Below are positions 45,261-57,000 of a DNA stretch of 64,000 nt, one piece after another. The position numbers were made by a program, and so were the translations under genes. The DNA lies in contig OU343161.1 of assembly GCA_910595825.1 (NCBI GenBank), positions 8,723,015 to 8,787,014 of the forward strand. Direction: 5' to 3'. The stretch is from Philhelius pedissequus (taxonomy: Eukaryota; Arthropoda; Insecta; Diptera; Syrphidae). Numbering within the stretch: position 1 is the first letter of the stretch; each line of letters opens with the position of its first letter. The notes under the pieces were generated by a model. It searched no databases and was not told where the DNA came from. It saw nothing but the letters and a program-made list of their open reading frames with translations.

Positions 45261-45600
45261 GCTGTGTTTTGTTTGCAACTCCATATAGAGCTGTCGGAAA
45301 AAACGACATCAGAGTTGAGCGATTTGCATATCAATACAAAAACAGCTTAACTCTATATGGAGTTAGCTAAGTCCAGATAATTATCTGGAACTATTTAACT
45401 CCCGATAGAATCGGTAATACCAAACTATCTATTATTGCGTTATCGATAATTTATATAGAGATGTCAATTGCTAACATACAGTTTTTAAATTTGAAATGTC
45501 ATTGAATGCACAGGTGCTGTCTATAATTTTAGAATGAAATTCCTAAATCCCGATGTCGTTTTTTTAACAACTCTATATGGAGTTGCAAACAAAACACGGC
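45261..45600. mobile_element. MITE with long inverted ends, GCTGTGTTTTGTTTGC tips
   Basis: 45261-45312 and 45552-45600 are inverted near-copies (GCTGTGTTTTGTTTGCAACT, CCATATAGAG, AAAACGACATC) flanked by TA. The CTCCATATAGAG / CTCTATATGGAG string occurs again inside (45350). No ORF. Confidence 0.85.
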
Positions 45601-45711
45601 TATTATGTTCATATAGAGAATTGAATCGGTATTGATCCTTGTATACTTAAATCGGATTACTCGATCCGATCCCACTAGACGAGTTGGATCAAATTGAAAC
45701 TATCGAGGAAT

Positions 45712-46361
45712 TGAGGCGTTCACTGACTTATTAGATAATAGGTTCGTTCGTTGAACTTTACTCAGGGTCCACCTAGGTTTTTTTTTGACTACCCCAAGAG
45801 TTGTCAAAAAAACCTGGGTTGTTCGGTTCTCAAAAAACACCCTAGGGCAATTAATTTTATGTTGCAGAAAAGAAATGTATGTCATTTAATGATTAAAACT
45901 TGATATATATTAAATTTAGCATCTTAGTACATTTTTTTGGCCCTATGCACGATCCACAACTTCAAAGGTTTCCATTTTGATTTTCTGTGTCTGGAAATTA
46001 ATTAGAGTATTATTTTATTTCAATTTTAAAAATAACAAATCAAATCAGACCTCATTTAATGACTCATTTACCTCAACTTGTCCCAGCTAAAAACCTAGAT
46101 TTATATGCGAGTATATATGTGGACAGATCTGATAGGTTAACTTAAAGCTGTCAAAAAATCAGAACAAAACGTATACCAAAGAAGTTTCCAGTCAGCTGTT
46201 CTATATATTTGTTCTCCGATAGCTAGTTATTCCAAAATGTTTGGGATAACTCAAGATAGCTTTCATAAGAACGGCTGTTTTTCAACAGATGTGGTTTTGC
46301 ACGCGTTACGAAAACCGAAAGTTATTTCAGATTGCTCAGAATAAATGAGTGAACGCCGCAT
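45712..46361. mobile_element. Harbinger-related fragment with nested mariner-type MITE
   Basis: The outer ends GGCGTTCACTGACTTATTAG (45715) and the complement of GGCGTTCACTCATTTATTCT (46361) match the TIR of the 22761-28031 element. The right 200 bases resemble its left subterminal region in reverse (CCAAAATGTTTGGGATAACT, GATAGCTAGTTATTCC). Inside, 45741-46107 is a copy of the GGTTCGTTC MITE. Confidence 0.7.
45741..46107. mobile_element. MITE family E (GGTTYGTTCGTTGA tips), partial copy
   Basis: It begins GGTTCGTTCGTTGAACTTTA after TA. It shares TCTCAAAAAACACCCTAGGG, TTTATGTTGCAGAAAAG and CATTTACCTCAACTTG with the copies at 51952-52378 and in the tandem units. The other tip is missing. Confidence 0.75.
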
Positions 46362-47104
46362 TTAAGAATCGAATTTAGATCAATTCAATAATAGTGTTTT
46401 TTTTTTTGCTCTGATGGTTTCTTAGCATTTTTTCTGTAGCATGTTTTTTATTGTTTATTTTATAAAAATTATATTAAATTTTGCGTAAAGTCAGACTGTC
46501 ACTTCGATTTCATTTTAATGGCCGTTTCGATTGATCGTCCGGGAGGCTTCCGAATGCTTCTGAAACTGTTCGATTGGTATCAAATGACAGTTATTCTCCT
46601 GGATAGAAGAGTCATTTCCTTCTGGATTTGAAGTCAGAATAAAAACCAGAAAGCACGATTTAGATGTCTACTTTTAAAAAAATAAAACAACATCTTTTCT
46701 GAAAGTTTGATTAAAACTTATATAATTTAGAAAGTTAACAATTTTAAAGAAAATTATAACCAACTATTTAATAACCCAATGTAGGTATGCAAGTACATTT
46801 TGATCTGCCTGAGATACAAAATATTTTTTTTTTAATAATATGGTGTGGAAAAACTTAGTGATATTCCTCTGTTGGCAATATCAGGAATATTATTATCTCC
46901 AGAAATCTAGACAGCAATTACTCCATATAAAGTTTAAGGTGCCTATTATATATGATAAGTCAATTACTACTTTATTGAGTTGACTCCAACTTACTTTATT
47001 AATAAATACTTTGTAAGCATGGGCTCTCAATATTTTTCTAGCAGTTGTCAGGTTTTTATACTTATGACAACTGAAATCAACTCAACTGACTTCTTTAATA
47101 CTTA
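46362..47104. other. AT-rich, no gene seen
   Basis: Short frames only. Confidence 0.4.
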
Positions 47105-47435
47105 TGGGGTTTTCGTTTGGTAACAAAAATCAATTTGTTTTCAATTAAGATCTGCATAGCATTTGTGTGTTAATAATTGTGTAATCCTCCAAATTAATTT
47201 CGGCATTCATTTTTTAAACATTGAAATCGCTTCGTGTTACAAAATAAAAAAAAAAAACAGAATGAAGAAACAATTTTCAAATCATTTGCCATCAGATACC
47301 TTCTGGTTCCACAGACACGAACATGTATATACTAATCTCGTGATAAAAAAAAATAAATCTGAAATCGTATACCATTCGCGACGAAAAAAAATCAAATTTC
47401 CGATCAATATCTGAAATTACCAAAAGAAAACCCCA
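47105..47435. mobile_element. MITE family D, full copy
   Basis: TGGGGTTTTCGTTTGGTAAC at 47105 and the complement of TGGGGTTTTCTTTTGGTAAT at 47435 form inverted tips, flanked by TA on both sides. There is no ORF beyond a short chance frame. The TA duplication suggests a Tc1/mariner-type source. Confidence 0.85.
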
Positions 47436-47559
47436 TAACACAACAATGCATCATAATTGACAGTCATCAGTTTGACAAGTTCTTCTTTTATAATAATTAT
47501 TTTAGGTTGCAATACCGAATTAAAATAGTTTTGAGTTCAAATGAAAGCAGTTTCAAGTG

Positions 47560-47755
47560 AATTAATTTATTCGTTCAGCTCATCTTCGGACTTACAAACT
47601 TGAAATTAAAAACAACGTTCACAGCTGGCTGGTTCACAGACACAAATATGCATTAATACTATAGCAAATGAAAATCAATCCGAAAACATATTCGATTAGT
47701 TAGGAAAACAATCAATTTGTAGATCAAAATATAAATTTACCAAACGAAAACCCCA
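47560..47755. mobile_element. MITE family D, decayed partial copy
   Basis: GGTTCACAGACACAAATATG through TTACCAAACGAAAACCCCA parallels the right half of 47105-47435 in the same direction. The left limit is unclear. Confidence 0.6.
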
Positions 47756-47777
47756 TTAAACACTAGTAAAAAGTATA

Positions 47778-48686
47778 GGGTAGAGTCCCCAGTGGCCGGC
47801 CCCTTAAGGAATTTTTCGTAAAAAATATGGCACAGAAGCTGCAAATATCAACCTTTTCCACTCATTCTTGAAGCAAATTATTCTTTATTTATCTCTCAAC
47901 CGGTGAAACTAAACTAAAATGTGAATTTTTAAATGGAACAATTATTTATTATCAAAAAAAGTCATATTCTCCAGTGTCCGGCCGCTATGCTCCTATTTCT
48001 GGCCACTTATGCTCCTCAATTCAGCCACACAGATTTAGACCTGAACCAATTTTTTTTTATATGAAGCGGCCGAACTTAGGACACACATCCCAATATTCGG
48101 CCCCTAGTTTCTACTTACAAAAAGCCGCCGAATACTGGATTTTATTGATTTTTAATGTCAGTTTTTGCTGGAATGTTCGTGTTATTACGCATTTACTTAT
48201 TTTTGTAATTTTCTCAAAAAATTAAATGGTGCCTATTTTTGGCCGGGGGCCGATTTAAGGAAACTTCAAAATTTTTGTGTTTCCTATGTCCGGCCTCTTG
48301 AAAACGATCATAATTACAAAATATTTTTCAATTTTAAAGCAAATTTTAATTAGAAAATATACTCTTTTACTATATAAACAGCATATAAAATCATTAACCC
48401 AATAAAATTCCCCCAAAATAACTAAATTCTGATACAATGTTTACTAAGAGTTTCCAACAGTTATACAGTGCAAATAATTTTTCCCGATGGGTTGCGCATT
48501 TAATTATCTCATAACTCTGAAATTACTGTAAATATCTAATGAAAATTTTGACATATTATAAGGAATAGATTTCAAATCGTAATAAGGCTCTAAGCAGAGA
48601 AGTAGGTCTTAAGATTTCTTAATTACAACGCTTTTATTTGGAAGGGGCCGGCTACTGGAGGGGGCCGACAATAGGCGACTCTACCC
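47778..48686. mobile_element. TIR element with repeated CCGGCC/GGCCGG motifs
   Basis: The tips GGGTAGAGTCCCC and (complement) GGGTAGAGTCGCC are flanked by TA. GGCCGGC/GGCCG-type strings occur about ten times, near both ends and within (for example 47803, 47978, 48068, 48240, 48648), against an AT-rich background. There is no transposase frame. The superfamily is unclear; TA flanks are compatible with Tc1/mariner. Confidence 0.75.
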
Positions 48687-48734
48687 TACATTTTCCTAGT
48701 TGTCATCAATATCATTGCCCTCATTCAAAAATCG

Positions 48735-49083
48735 AACCTAGCTATCCGGATAGGTTGGTGTTATTGGGCTCATTGAAAAACCGAACTATAGGTATCCAGA
48801 TAGGTTGATGTTGTTGTAACCCCTGCTGCTACCAAAAATAAAAAATCTCAAGCTATCCAAAAAACTTTGGCATACTTTTGTATCCCATGAGAAATGTCAA
48901 AAACATAGGCACAAACACATACAAATTAAACCTTTGTATATTATATAACCTGGAATGTAATATAACCTAGGAATGTATATACAAAGATTAAACCTATGCG
49001 ATGTTGGTTGTTCAGAAACTTGTTCAGTGGATACTAATTTATCCTAGATAGGATATCGTACCGGCATTTGAATGTACCCATTG
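48735..49083 (-). repeat. Dispersed repeat C, second copy
   Basis: Inverted relative to 18232-18515. It starts with AGCTATCCGGATAGGTTGGT and a tandem echo of it (48788-48812) and ends CATTTGAATGTACCCA. An insertion-like AACCTGGAATGTAATATAAC segment distinguishes it. Confidence 0.7.
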
Positions 49084-50558
49084 CAAGTCTATAACTAAAA
49101 CTTTAATTGAGGTTATCTTATGTTCTGTAAAAGAGCATACATTTTCTGAGCCAATATCGGCGGGTAAAAGGAGATCTCCTGAAACGCTGATGTGGCATAA
49201 TGTGAAATTGTATGACTTGAAATGTAACCTTTAAATAATTATAATCAAATGGCGCGGCGCAAATCAAAACACAATGACATTTTTTTTTCTCCGAATTTCA
49301 ATTTTCAGTTCACACCGATTTAAGATCTATAAAAAACATTGTACGTAACTTTAGTTATACATAAGCTATACAATGTCTAATAAAAATTATGTACGAATGG
49401 AAAATAAGTGCTGCCTAACTGCTTGAGATAAAACATATTTTCATAGAATAACAATGCTACATAATTATTGTCGAAAAGAGCAAATGAATACTGTTAACTG
49501 CAGTAATACGAAAAAAAAACTAAATGACTAAATAATAGTCTCGGTTATAAAACATTAGGAAAATTTATGCCGTTTTCCATTGGTTCCACTCAAGTATTCA
49601 ATCATTCTGAAATCCAATGGAACAGTGCTATTTGTAAATAGTCAATCCTGAAGTTATGTTCTTGTTTGTAATTTTCAAATTTAAATTCATCATCTGATGA
49701 CGAGGAAGATGAAAACAAAATTGAAAATCAGAGGTTTGTGACATACATATGCATGAGTATGAATGTATTAGTGCTTCTTGAGTGGATTCTGATTTCAAAT
49801 CGAGAAGAGAATTTCTCTTCTCAGAATCGTCAGAATGGAATGGTTTTAGAAGACTTGCGGACGCTTTGGAATGCTTTTGGATGTCCAATGGAAAACCATA
49901 TTAGTGTAATGCATTGGACCCAAATTTGAGTAATGTCGTTTGCCAAAATTTAAAAGGAATGACTCCCAGCGAAATATAATAACACCTTGGAGTTTTCCAA
50001 AATCGAGAAAGGAGTGAATTTTTGGAGGGAAATGAAGTTTGTTTCGCTAGAAATATTTTATCCATCGAGATTTTTTTTGTGGTCGTGAAAGTGCCCTGGA
50101 ATAATTCTCCTTCCGTATCATTAAATTACGGTGAAAAACACTTGATGGATGAACTTTTTCAAAATTTTGAATGCACTTATTAAAAAACGATTATCCCATT
50201 TGCAGCGATACATTCAACAGGATGTCAGTATATCATAACCACTGTAAAGGTTTCATTTATAAATCTAATTACCTAAAATTATTTGACGGGTCTTCAAACT
50301 TTAAGTCTTAGCGTGTTTCATTCAAGAAATGATTCGCTCCTTATGTCAAAAGATTGGATGTAGTGTAGCTTTTGATTGCTTCGTCTTCCTCGCCTCGTAT
50401 GTGCCAGTCATTCACCAATGCTACAAATAAATCTGGAAATAAGTTTCATTGGAATATCAAATCTCGATTTTCGGAGGAGATCTTTGAAATTTGTATGAAG
50501 CTCGCTATTAAAAGACTGAAACAATTAAAGGTATGTGTCTTATGTCTAAATGAAACTA
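49084..50558. other. Mostly unassigned; possible small exon near 50371-50529
   Basis: A plus frame ending NKFHWNIKSRFSEEIFEICM and KLAIKRLKQLK runs to AAAG then GTATGT (50531), a good splice donor. It begins after a stop-rich stretch, and I recognise no family. It may be part of an unidentified transposon or host gene. The rest is AT-rich. Confidence 0.3.
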
Positions 50559-51851
50559 CAGGATGGCCCACGAATCTTGCTACAATAAGAAATTTAAATA
50601 ACTTTTATTTTAATCGATGTATTTCACTAATTTTTTTTTATTGGATTAAAAATTAAATTTTATTTTAAATAACTAATGGTTTTTAAAGACGATAGACCGC
50701 AAATGACCTCCACGCTCGTCCACGCATTTGCGGCACTTGATCAGAAAATTGTTCATTGCGGCCTGAAGGGTTGAAATTGGGATCGCCTCAATTATTGTAT
50801 TAATGGACTGCTTCAATTCAGTCAAATTCCTGGGTTTTGTTTTGTACACTTCCTGCCTGACATAACCCCATAAAAAAAAGTCTGGTGCAGTCAGGTCAGG
50901 TGACCTTGAGGGCCAGCAGAAAGTGCAGTTTCTGGATATCAATTTGTTTGGGAATTTTTGTTGGAGCTCCGCCATAACTTGGTGGCTACGTGTGCACTTG
51001 CTCCATCTTGTTGAAACCAAATCCTGCTGAAGGGATACGTCTACGGCGAGGTTCTGGGTAAAAAAAAACTCCTTTAAATAACGGTCCCCATTGACAATTC
51101 GTGTTACACCGTTTTCTCCAAAGAAGTATGGCCCGACAATTCACCTTGATGAAACTGCACACCACACAGGGACTCGTTCTGGGTGCAGTTCCGTCTCATG
51201 GAGCATTTCTGGATTAGATTCACTCCATATACGGCAATTTTGCTTGTTAACATTGCCGTTTAAGTCAAAATGGCCTCATCAGACATGAACAAACAATTTA
51301 TCAATGTGTTGTCTTCTTCGGCCATTGCAATCATTTTTCGGCTAAATTCCAGGCGAACAGGTAAATCCTGAGGGTTTAACTTGCTTGTAATTAGCACTTT
51401 GTACGGAAACAAGTTAAAGTCATCATGAAGTATCCGTTGTAATGATCGTCTGCTAACTCCAATTTGGCCCAAAAAGTTTCGAGTCGAAACACTTGGATAT
51501 GCCTGGATTGCCGATGCAACAGCCACGATTGTATCCTAAACCCGAACATTGGGATCTCGATGATACGGTCTTCCTTCGATGCTTCCAGATTCGGAAAATA
51601 TCTTCACCAGTCTCATAATGGTCCATCTACTCGGGGGAGTACCGCCAAACTCCAGCCTAAATTTCCTTTGGACGGAAATGACGGACTGCAAAGAATGGTA
51701 TCGCTGCACTATCCAAATCCTTTTTGCAGTATCCCAAGCATTCATTTTGATAAATCTAAATAGTAGCCTGTAAAATAAAAAAAAGCCGCATACTCACACT
51801 GAAAAAAGTTATTACGTTTTATTTTTGTAGCACGATTCGTGGGCCACCCTG
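50559..51851 (-). mobile_element. Tc1/mariner-type element, full length, mutated
   Basis: The tips CAGGATGGCCCACGAATCTT and (complement) CAGGGTGGCCCACGAATCGT are flanked by TA (50557-50558, 51852-51853). One transposase gene fills most of it on the minus strand in broken frames. Confidence 0.92.
50688..51763 (-). pseudogene. Tc1/mariner-superfamily transposase, frameshifted
   Basis: Minus-strand pieces in order: WDTAKRIWIVQRYHSLQSVI and WTIMRLVKIFSESGSIEGRP (N-terminal helix-turn-helix of the DUF4817 kind); STRNFLGQIGVSRRSLQRIL; LPVRLEFSRKMIAMAEE; FMSDEAI (first Asp); FQQDGASAHVATKLW (second Asp); and WPSRSPDLTAPDFFLWGYVR with the last acidic position. The tail ends RCRKCVDERGG-like (KCRKCVDERGGHLRSIVFKN) at 50688. 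Frameshifts and at least one stop (near 51530, 51250 and 51010) separate the parts. The enzyme would cut the element from TA sites; this copy cannot encode it. Confidence 0.88.
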
Positions 51852-51951
51852 TATTAAAGACTTAAAAATAATTTTAAGCTAAATTTCAAAAGCCTTAAAA
51901 TAAATTTAGTTTCTAATATACATACATAAATATATACAATAGACGAGAATA

Positions 51952-52378
51952 GGTTTGTTCGTTGAGCCCTGAAGTCGCCCTAGGGTCGCCCTAAAGCGTT
52001 TTTTGAAAAACCCATTTTACATGTCTGTGTCTGAAAATTAATTTGAGTATTCTTTAATTTCCATTTTAAAAATAACAAATCAAATCAGATCTCATGTGGC
52101 TTAATTACGTTTATTCATTTACCTCAACTTGCCCCAGCTAAAAACCTGGATCTACGTTTCAAAAAACACAGAATTTGTTTATCAGGGTGACTTTAGGTTT
52201 TTCAAAAAACGCTTTAGGTCGACCCTAGGACGACTTCAGTGCTCAACGAACAAACCTAAAATTAATGGCCCTCGGGTGTTTTTTGAGAACCGAAAAACCC
52301 AGGTTTTTTGACAACTCTTGGACTTGTCAAAAAAAACCTAGGTCGACCCGACCCTGGGTAAAGTTCAACGAACGAACC
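51952..52378. mobile_element. MITE family E, copy with both tip types
   Basis: It starts GGTTTGTTCGTTGAGCCCTG after TA and ends at 52378 with the complement of GGTTCGTTCGTTGAACTTTA. An inner inverted copy of the first tip ends at 52256, so the left 305 bases form their own inverted repeat (arms about 65 bases). The stretch CTTAATTACGTTTATTCATT TACCTC at 52100-52126 is an uninterrupted version of a site that is split in the tandem units. Confidence 0.78.
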
Positions 52379-53516
52379 TCTAATGTTAAATCGGATTAAC
52401 ATTTCAGTTTTTCCACAAAAACCTAATTTTTGCTAGTATTTTTGTTTGAGTATATTTTTATACCTACTTATATTATATGTATTTAATTTAGAGGAAACAT
52501 TAACATTAAAGCAATTAGGTATACAGAAAGTGAAATGATTCTGATCTTACTTTAAACTAAATTCGATTATCAAAAACTTTGAATGAACTCAGTCTTTTCA
52601 ACTTCATTTAAAGCTGAATTCAACCTTAAAAATTTGCAGCAAACGAAAAGAGTAGATTTGTTTTTGTTAAGCAAATAGTGTACATAATTATTTTTTCGCT
52701 CACGCTCCTTGTTCTTTTTATCCATTTGTGTCAGTTTAAGATTTTTTAATCCTTCTCACTTGGTTCGTTCATAATACATAAATGATTTGTGTATATGAAG
52801 TTTCAAACATTCATTGAACGCAAATTTGACTAAGAAACCTAGTTAAATTTTCGGGCGTGACTCCAGGACATGCCAACAGTGTGACATAGAATTAGTGTTA
52901 ATGCAGCCCCATAAGTTTAAAAAGGCATTTGACTTCCGGAAATTAGTTGTTTAATTTAGCAGCCCCCAACCCCGTGAAGCTCGGATAATATTTAACACTT
53001 TTAAGGCCATACCAACTGTTTTCTCGGGTTTTGTGCTATGACATCTATATCAATCTTTGAACCTTCTTAAAATATTAACCTTTAATTGACCTTACAAGAA
53101 ATTAGGTTCGTTCGTTGAACTTTTTTTTTTATTTACATTTTTTTATTTACATTTTTTTGTTTTTTTTATTTACACTTTACCATTAGTAATTTGCTTTTAG
53201 CATCTGTGATATTTACATGTTTTTAATTTCATTTACACCGTGATATTAACTTCAAGCTTTTATTTATTTTCGGTTCTCAAAAAAAAACCGAGGGCCATTA
53301 AATTTATGTTGCAGAAAAGCAAGTTATGTCATTTAATAATTAAAACTTAAAATATGTTAAATTTAAGTTCTTAGTACATTTTTGTACCACAACTTCAAAG
53401 CTTTCCATTTTTCATGTCTGTGTCTGAAAATTAATTTAAGTATTGTTTTATTTCCATTTTAAAAATAACAATTTGCATACAAAACGAGAATTCACAACAA
53501 AACAAATGCTTCAGAT

Positions 53517-53697
53517 TAGGGATGATGGATAAGTCCATCTATGTTATTGAAACATCGATATTAAAACAAAAAATCGATGATTCAATATCGATGTTGAAGG
53601 AATAAAAAGGCAAAACACTACATCGATGTTTTCGATTTAATAACTATTAACATCGATGATTAGTACTCGATATTCTCCTCAATATCGCCCATTCCTA
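53517..53697. mobile_element. hAT-type MITE nested in family E (also 55038-55218, 56559-56739)
   Basis: The tips TAGGGATG and (complement) TAGGAATG are flanked by CTTCAGAT (53509-53516) and CCTCAGAT (53698-53705), an 8-bp duplication with one mismatch. The 181-bp interior carries about seven ATCGAT motifs, likely subterminal binding sites. In the copy at 52080-52095 the corresponding sequence is uninterrupted (CAAATCAGATCTCATG). Confidence 0.82.
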
Positions 53698-53732
53698 CCT
53701 CAGATCTCATGTGACTTTGACGTTTATTCATT

Positions 53733-54015
53733 GGGCCTGCTCACACGAGACTATTTCCTCCGGACTAAGAACAGTTTTGTTGGCAAGGAAAGCGAAGTGT
53801 GCAGTACGGAACGGACTGAAATTTCAACCCTAAATTTCGTTGATGAACGAAGACTAAAACTAACACATACAAAACAGTTTGAACAGTCAAATACGATAGA
53901 CATACTAAACCATATAAAAAGAGGTTCATGTATACAATTCTTCGCTCACTCGTGTGTGCTTGGACTAAAGACAAAACCGGTTTTAGTCCAAAAATTGTTC
54001 ATCCCTTGTGCAGGG
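53733..54015. mobile_element. 283-bp insert nested in family E (also 55254-55536, 56775-57057)
   Basis: It begins GGGCCTGCTCACACGAG and ends CCCTTGTGCAGGG, weak inverted ends, with TCATT on both sides (53728-53732, 54016-54020). The uninterrupted site is at 52110-52126. Class unknown. Confidence 0.72.
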
Positions 54016-57000
54016 TCATTTACCTCAAGTTGCCCCTGCTAAAAACCTAGTTCTACTTCAGGGCGAGTTGAGGGCGACCCTAGGTTTCAAAAAAACACAG
54101 AATTTGTTTATCAGGGTGACTTGAGGTTTTTGAAAAAAACGCTTTAGGTCACAACCTAGGGCGACTTCAAGGCTCAACGAACAAAACTATTAACTGTAAT
54201 ATAATGTTAAACCAACAGCTACTAATAATTCTGACATAAATGCAGTTGACTTGAAATGAAGAATGTTATTTCTCGACTAGCTTATCAGTAAAAATTCCCT
54301 TATATGGAGGAAGTTTCAAACATTCATTGAACGCAAATTTGACTAAGAAACCTAGTTAAATTTTCGGGCGTGACTCCAGGACATGCCAACAGTGTGACAT
54401 AGAATTAGTGTTAATGCAGCCCCATAAGTTTAAAAAGGCATTTGACTTCCGGAAATTAGTTGTTTAATTTAGCAGCCCCCAACCCCGTGAAGCTCGGATA
54501 ATATTTAACACTTTTAAGGCCATACCAACTGTTTTCTCGGGTTTTGTGCTATGACATCTATATCAATCTTTGAACCTTCTTAAAATATTAACCTTTAATT
54601 GACCTTACAAGAAATTAGGTTCGTTCGTTGAACTTTTTTTTTTATTTACATTTTTTTGTTTTTTTATTTACATTTTTTTGTTTTTTTTATTTACACTTTA
54701 CCATTAGTAATTTGCTTTTAGCATCTGTGATATTTACATGTTTTTAATTTCATTTACACCGTGATATTAACTTCAAGCTTTTATTTATTTTCGGTTCTCA
54801 AAAAAAAACCGAGGGCCATTAAATTTATGTTGCAGAAAAGCAAGTTATGTCATTTAATAATTAAAACTTAAAATATGTTAAATTTAAGTTCTTAGTACAT
54901 TTTTGTACCACAACTTCAAAGCTTTCCATTTTTCATGTCTGTGTCTGAAAATTAATTTAAGTATTGTTTTATTTCCATTTTAAAAATAACAATTTGCATA
55001 CAAAACGAGAATTCACAACAAAACAAATGCTTCAGATTAGGGATGATGGATAAGTCCATCTATGTTATTGAAACATCGATATTAAAACAAAAAATCGATG
55101 ATTCAATATCGATGTTGAAGGAATAAAAAGGCAAAACACTACATCGATGTTTTCGATTTAATAACTATTAACATCGATGATTAGTACTCGATATTCTCCT
55201 CAATATCGCCCATTCCTACCTCAGATCTCATGTGACTTTGACGTTTATTCATTGGGCCTGCTCACACGAGACTATTTCCTCCGGACTAAGAACAGTTTTG
55301 TTGGCAAGGAAAGCGAAGTGTGCAGTACGGAACGGACTGAAATTTCAACCCTAAATTTCGTTGATGAACGAAGACTAAAACTAACACATACAAAACAGTT
55401 TGAACAGTCAAATACGATAGACATACTAAACCATATAAAAAGAGGTTCATGTATACAATTCTTCGCTCACTCGTGTGTGCTTGGACTAAAGACAAAACCG
55501 GTTTTAGTCCAAAAATTGTTCATCCCTTGTGCAGGGTCATTTACCTCAAGTTGCCCCTGCTAAAAACCTAGTTCTACTTCAGGGCGAGTTGAGGGCGACC
55601 CTAGGTTTCAAAAAAACACAGAATTTGTTTATCAGGGTGACTTGAGGTTTTTGAAAAAAACGCTTTAGGTCACAACCTAGGGCGACTTCAAGGCTCAACG
55701 AACAAAACTATTAACTGTAATATAATGTTAAACCAACAGCTACTAATAATTCTGACATAAATGCAGTTGACTTGAAATGAAGAATGTTATTTCTCGACTA
55801 GCTTATCAGTAAAAATTCCCTTATATGGAGGAAGTTTCAAACATTCATTGAACGCAAATTTGACTAAGAAACCTAGTTAAATTTTCGGGCGTGACTCCAG
55901 GACATGCCAACAGTGTGACATAGAATTAGTGTTAATGCAGCCCCATAAGTTTAAAAAGGCATTTGACTTCCGGAAATTAGTTGTTTAATTTAGCAGCCCC
56001 CAACCCCGTGAAGCTCGGATAATATTTAACACTTTTAAGGCCATACCAACTGTTTTCTCGGGTTTTGTGCTATGACATCTATATCAATCTTTGAACCTTC
56101 TTAAAATATTAACCTTTAATTGACCTTACAAGAAATTAGGTTCGTTCGTTGAACTTTTTTTTTTATTTACATTTTTTTGTTTTTTTATTTACATTTTTTT
56201 GTTTTTTTTATTTACACTTTACCATTAGTAATTTGCTTTTAGCATCTGTGATATTTACATGTTTTTAATTTCATTTACACCGTGATATTAACTTCAAGCT
56301 TTTATTTATTTTCGGTTCTCAAAAAAAAACCGAGGGCCATTAAATTTATGTTGCAGAAAAGCAAGTTATGTCATTTAATAATTAAAACTTAAAATATGTT
56401 AAATTTAAGTTCTTAGTACATTTTTGTACCACAACTTCAAAGCTTTCCATTTTTCATGTCTGTGTCTGAAAATTAATTTAAGTATTGTTTTATTTCCATT
56501 TTAAAAATAACAATTTGCATACAAAACGAGAATTCACAACAAAACAAATGCTTCAGATTAGGGATGATGGATAAGTCCATCTATGTTATTGAAACATCGA
56601 TATTAAAACAAAAAATCGATGATTCAATATCGATGTTGAAGGAATAAAAAGGCAAAACACTACATCGATGTTTTCGATTTAATAACTATTAACATCGATG
56701 ATTAGTACTCGATATTCTCCTCAATATCGCCCATTCCTACCTCAGATCTCATGTGACTTTGACGTTTATTCATTGGGCCTGCTCACACGAGACTATTTCC
56801 TCCGGACTAAGAACAGTTTTGTTGGCAAGGAAAGCGAAGTGTGCAGTACGGAACGGACTGAAATTTCAACCCTAAATTTCGTTGATGAACGAAGACTAAA
56901 ACTAACACATACAAAACAGTTTGAACAGTCAAATACGATAGACATACTAAACCATATAAAAAGAGGTTCATGTATACAATTCTTCGCTCACTCGTGTGTG

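Larger units (their letters stand above)
53105..54187. mobile_element. MITE family E with two nested insertions (unit 1; repeated in units 2 and 3)
   Basis: It starts GGTTCGTTCGTTGAACTT after TA and ends CTCAACGAACAAAAC before TA. The other copies begin at 54618 and 56139. The middle matches 45820-46100 and 52060-52150. It is lengthened by the hAT-type MITE and the 283-bp insert listed below. Confidence 0.8.

Noticed and set aside
53656..54042. 128-codon frame repeated in all three tandem units
   Set aside because: It runs through MITE ends and an insert, matches no family, and repeats only because the DNA is triplicated.
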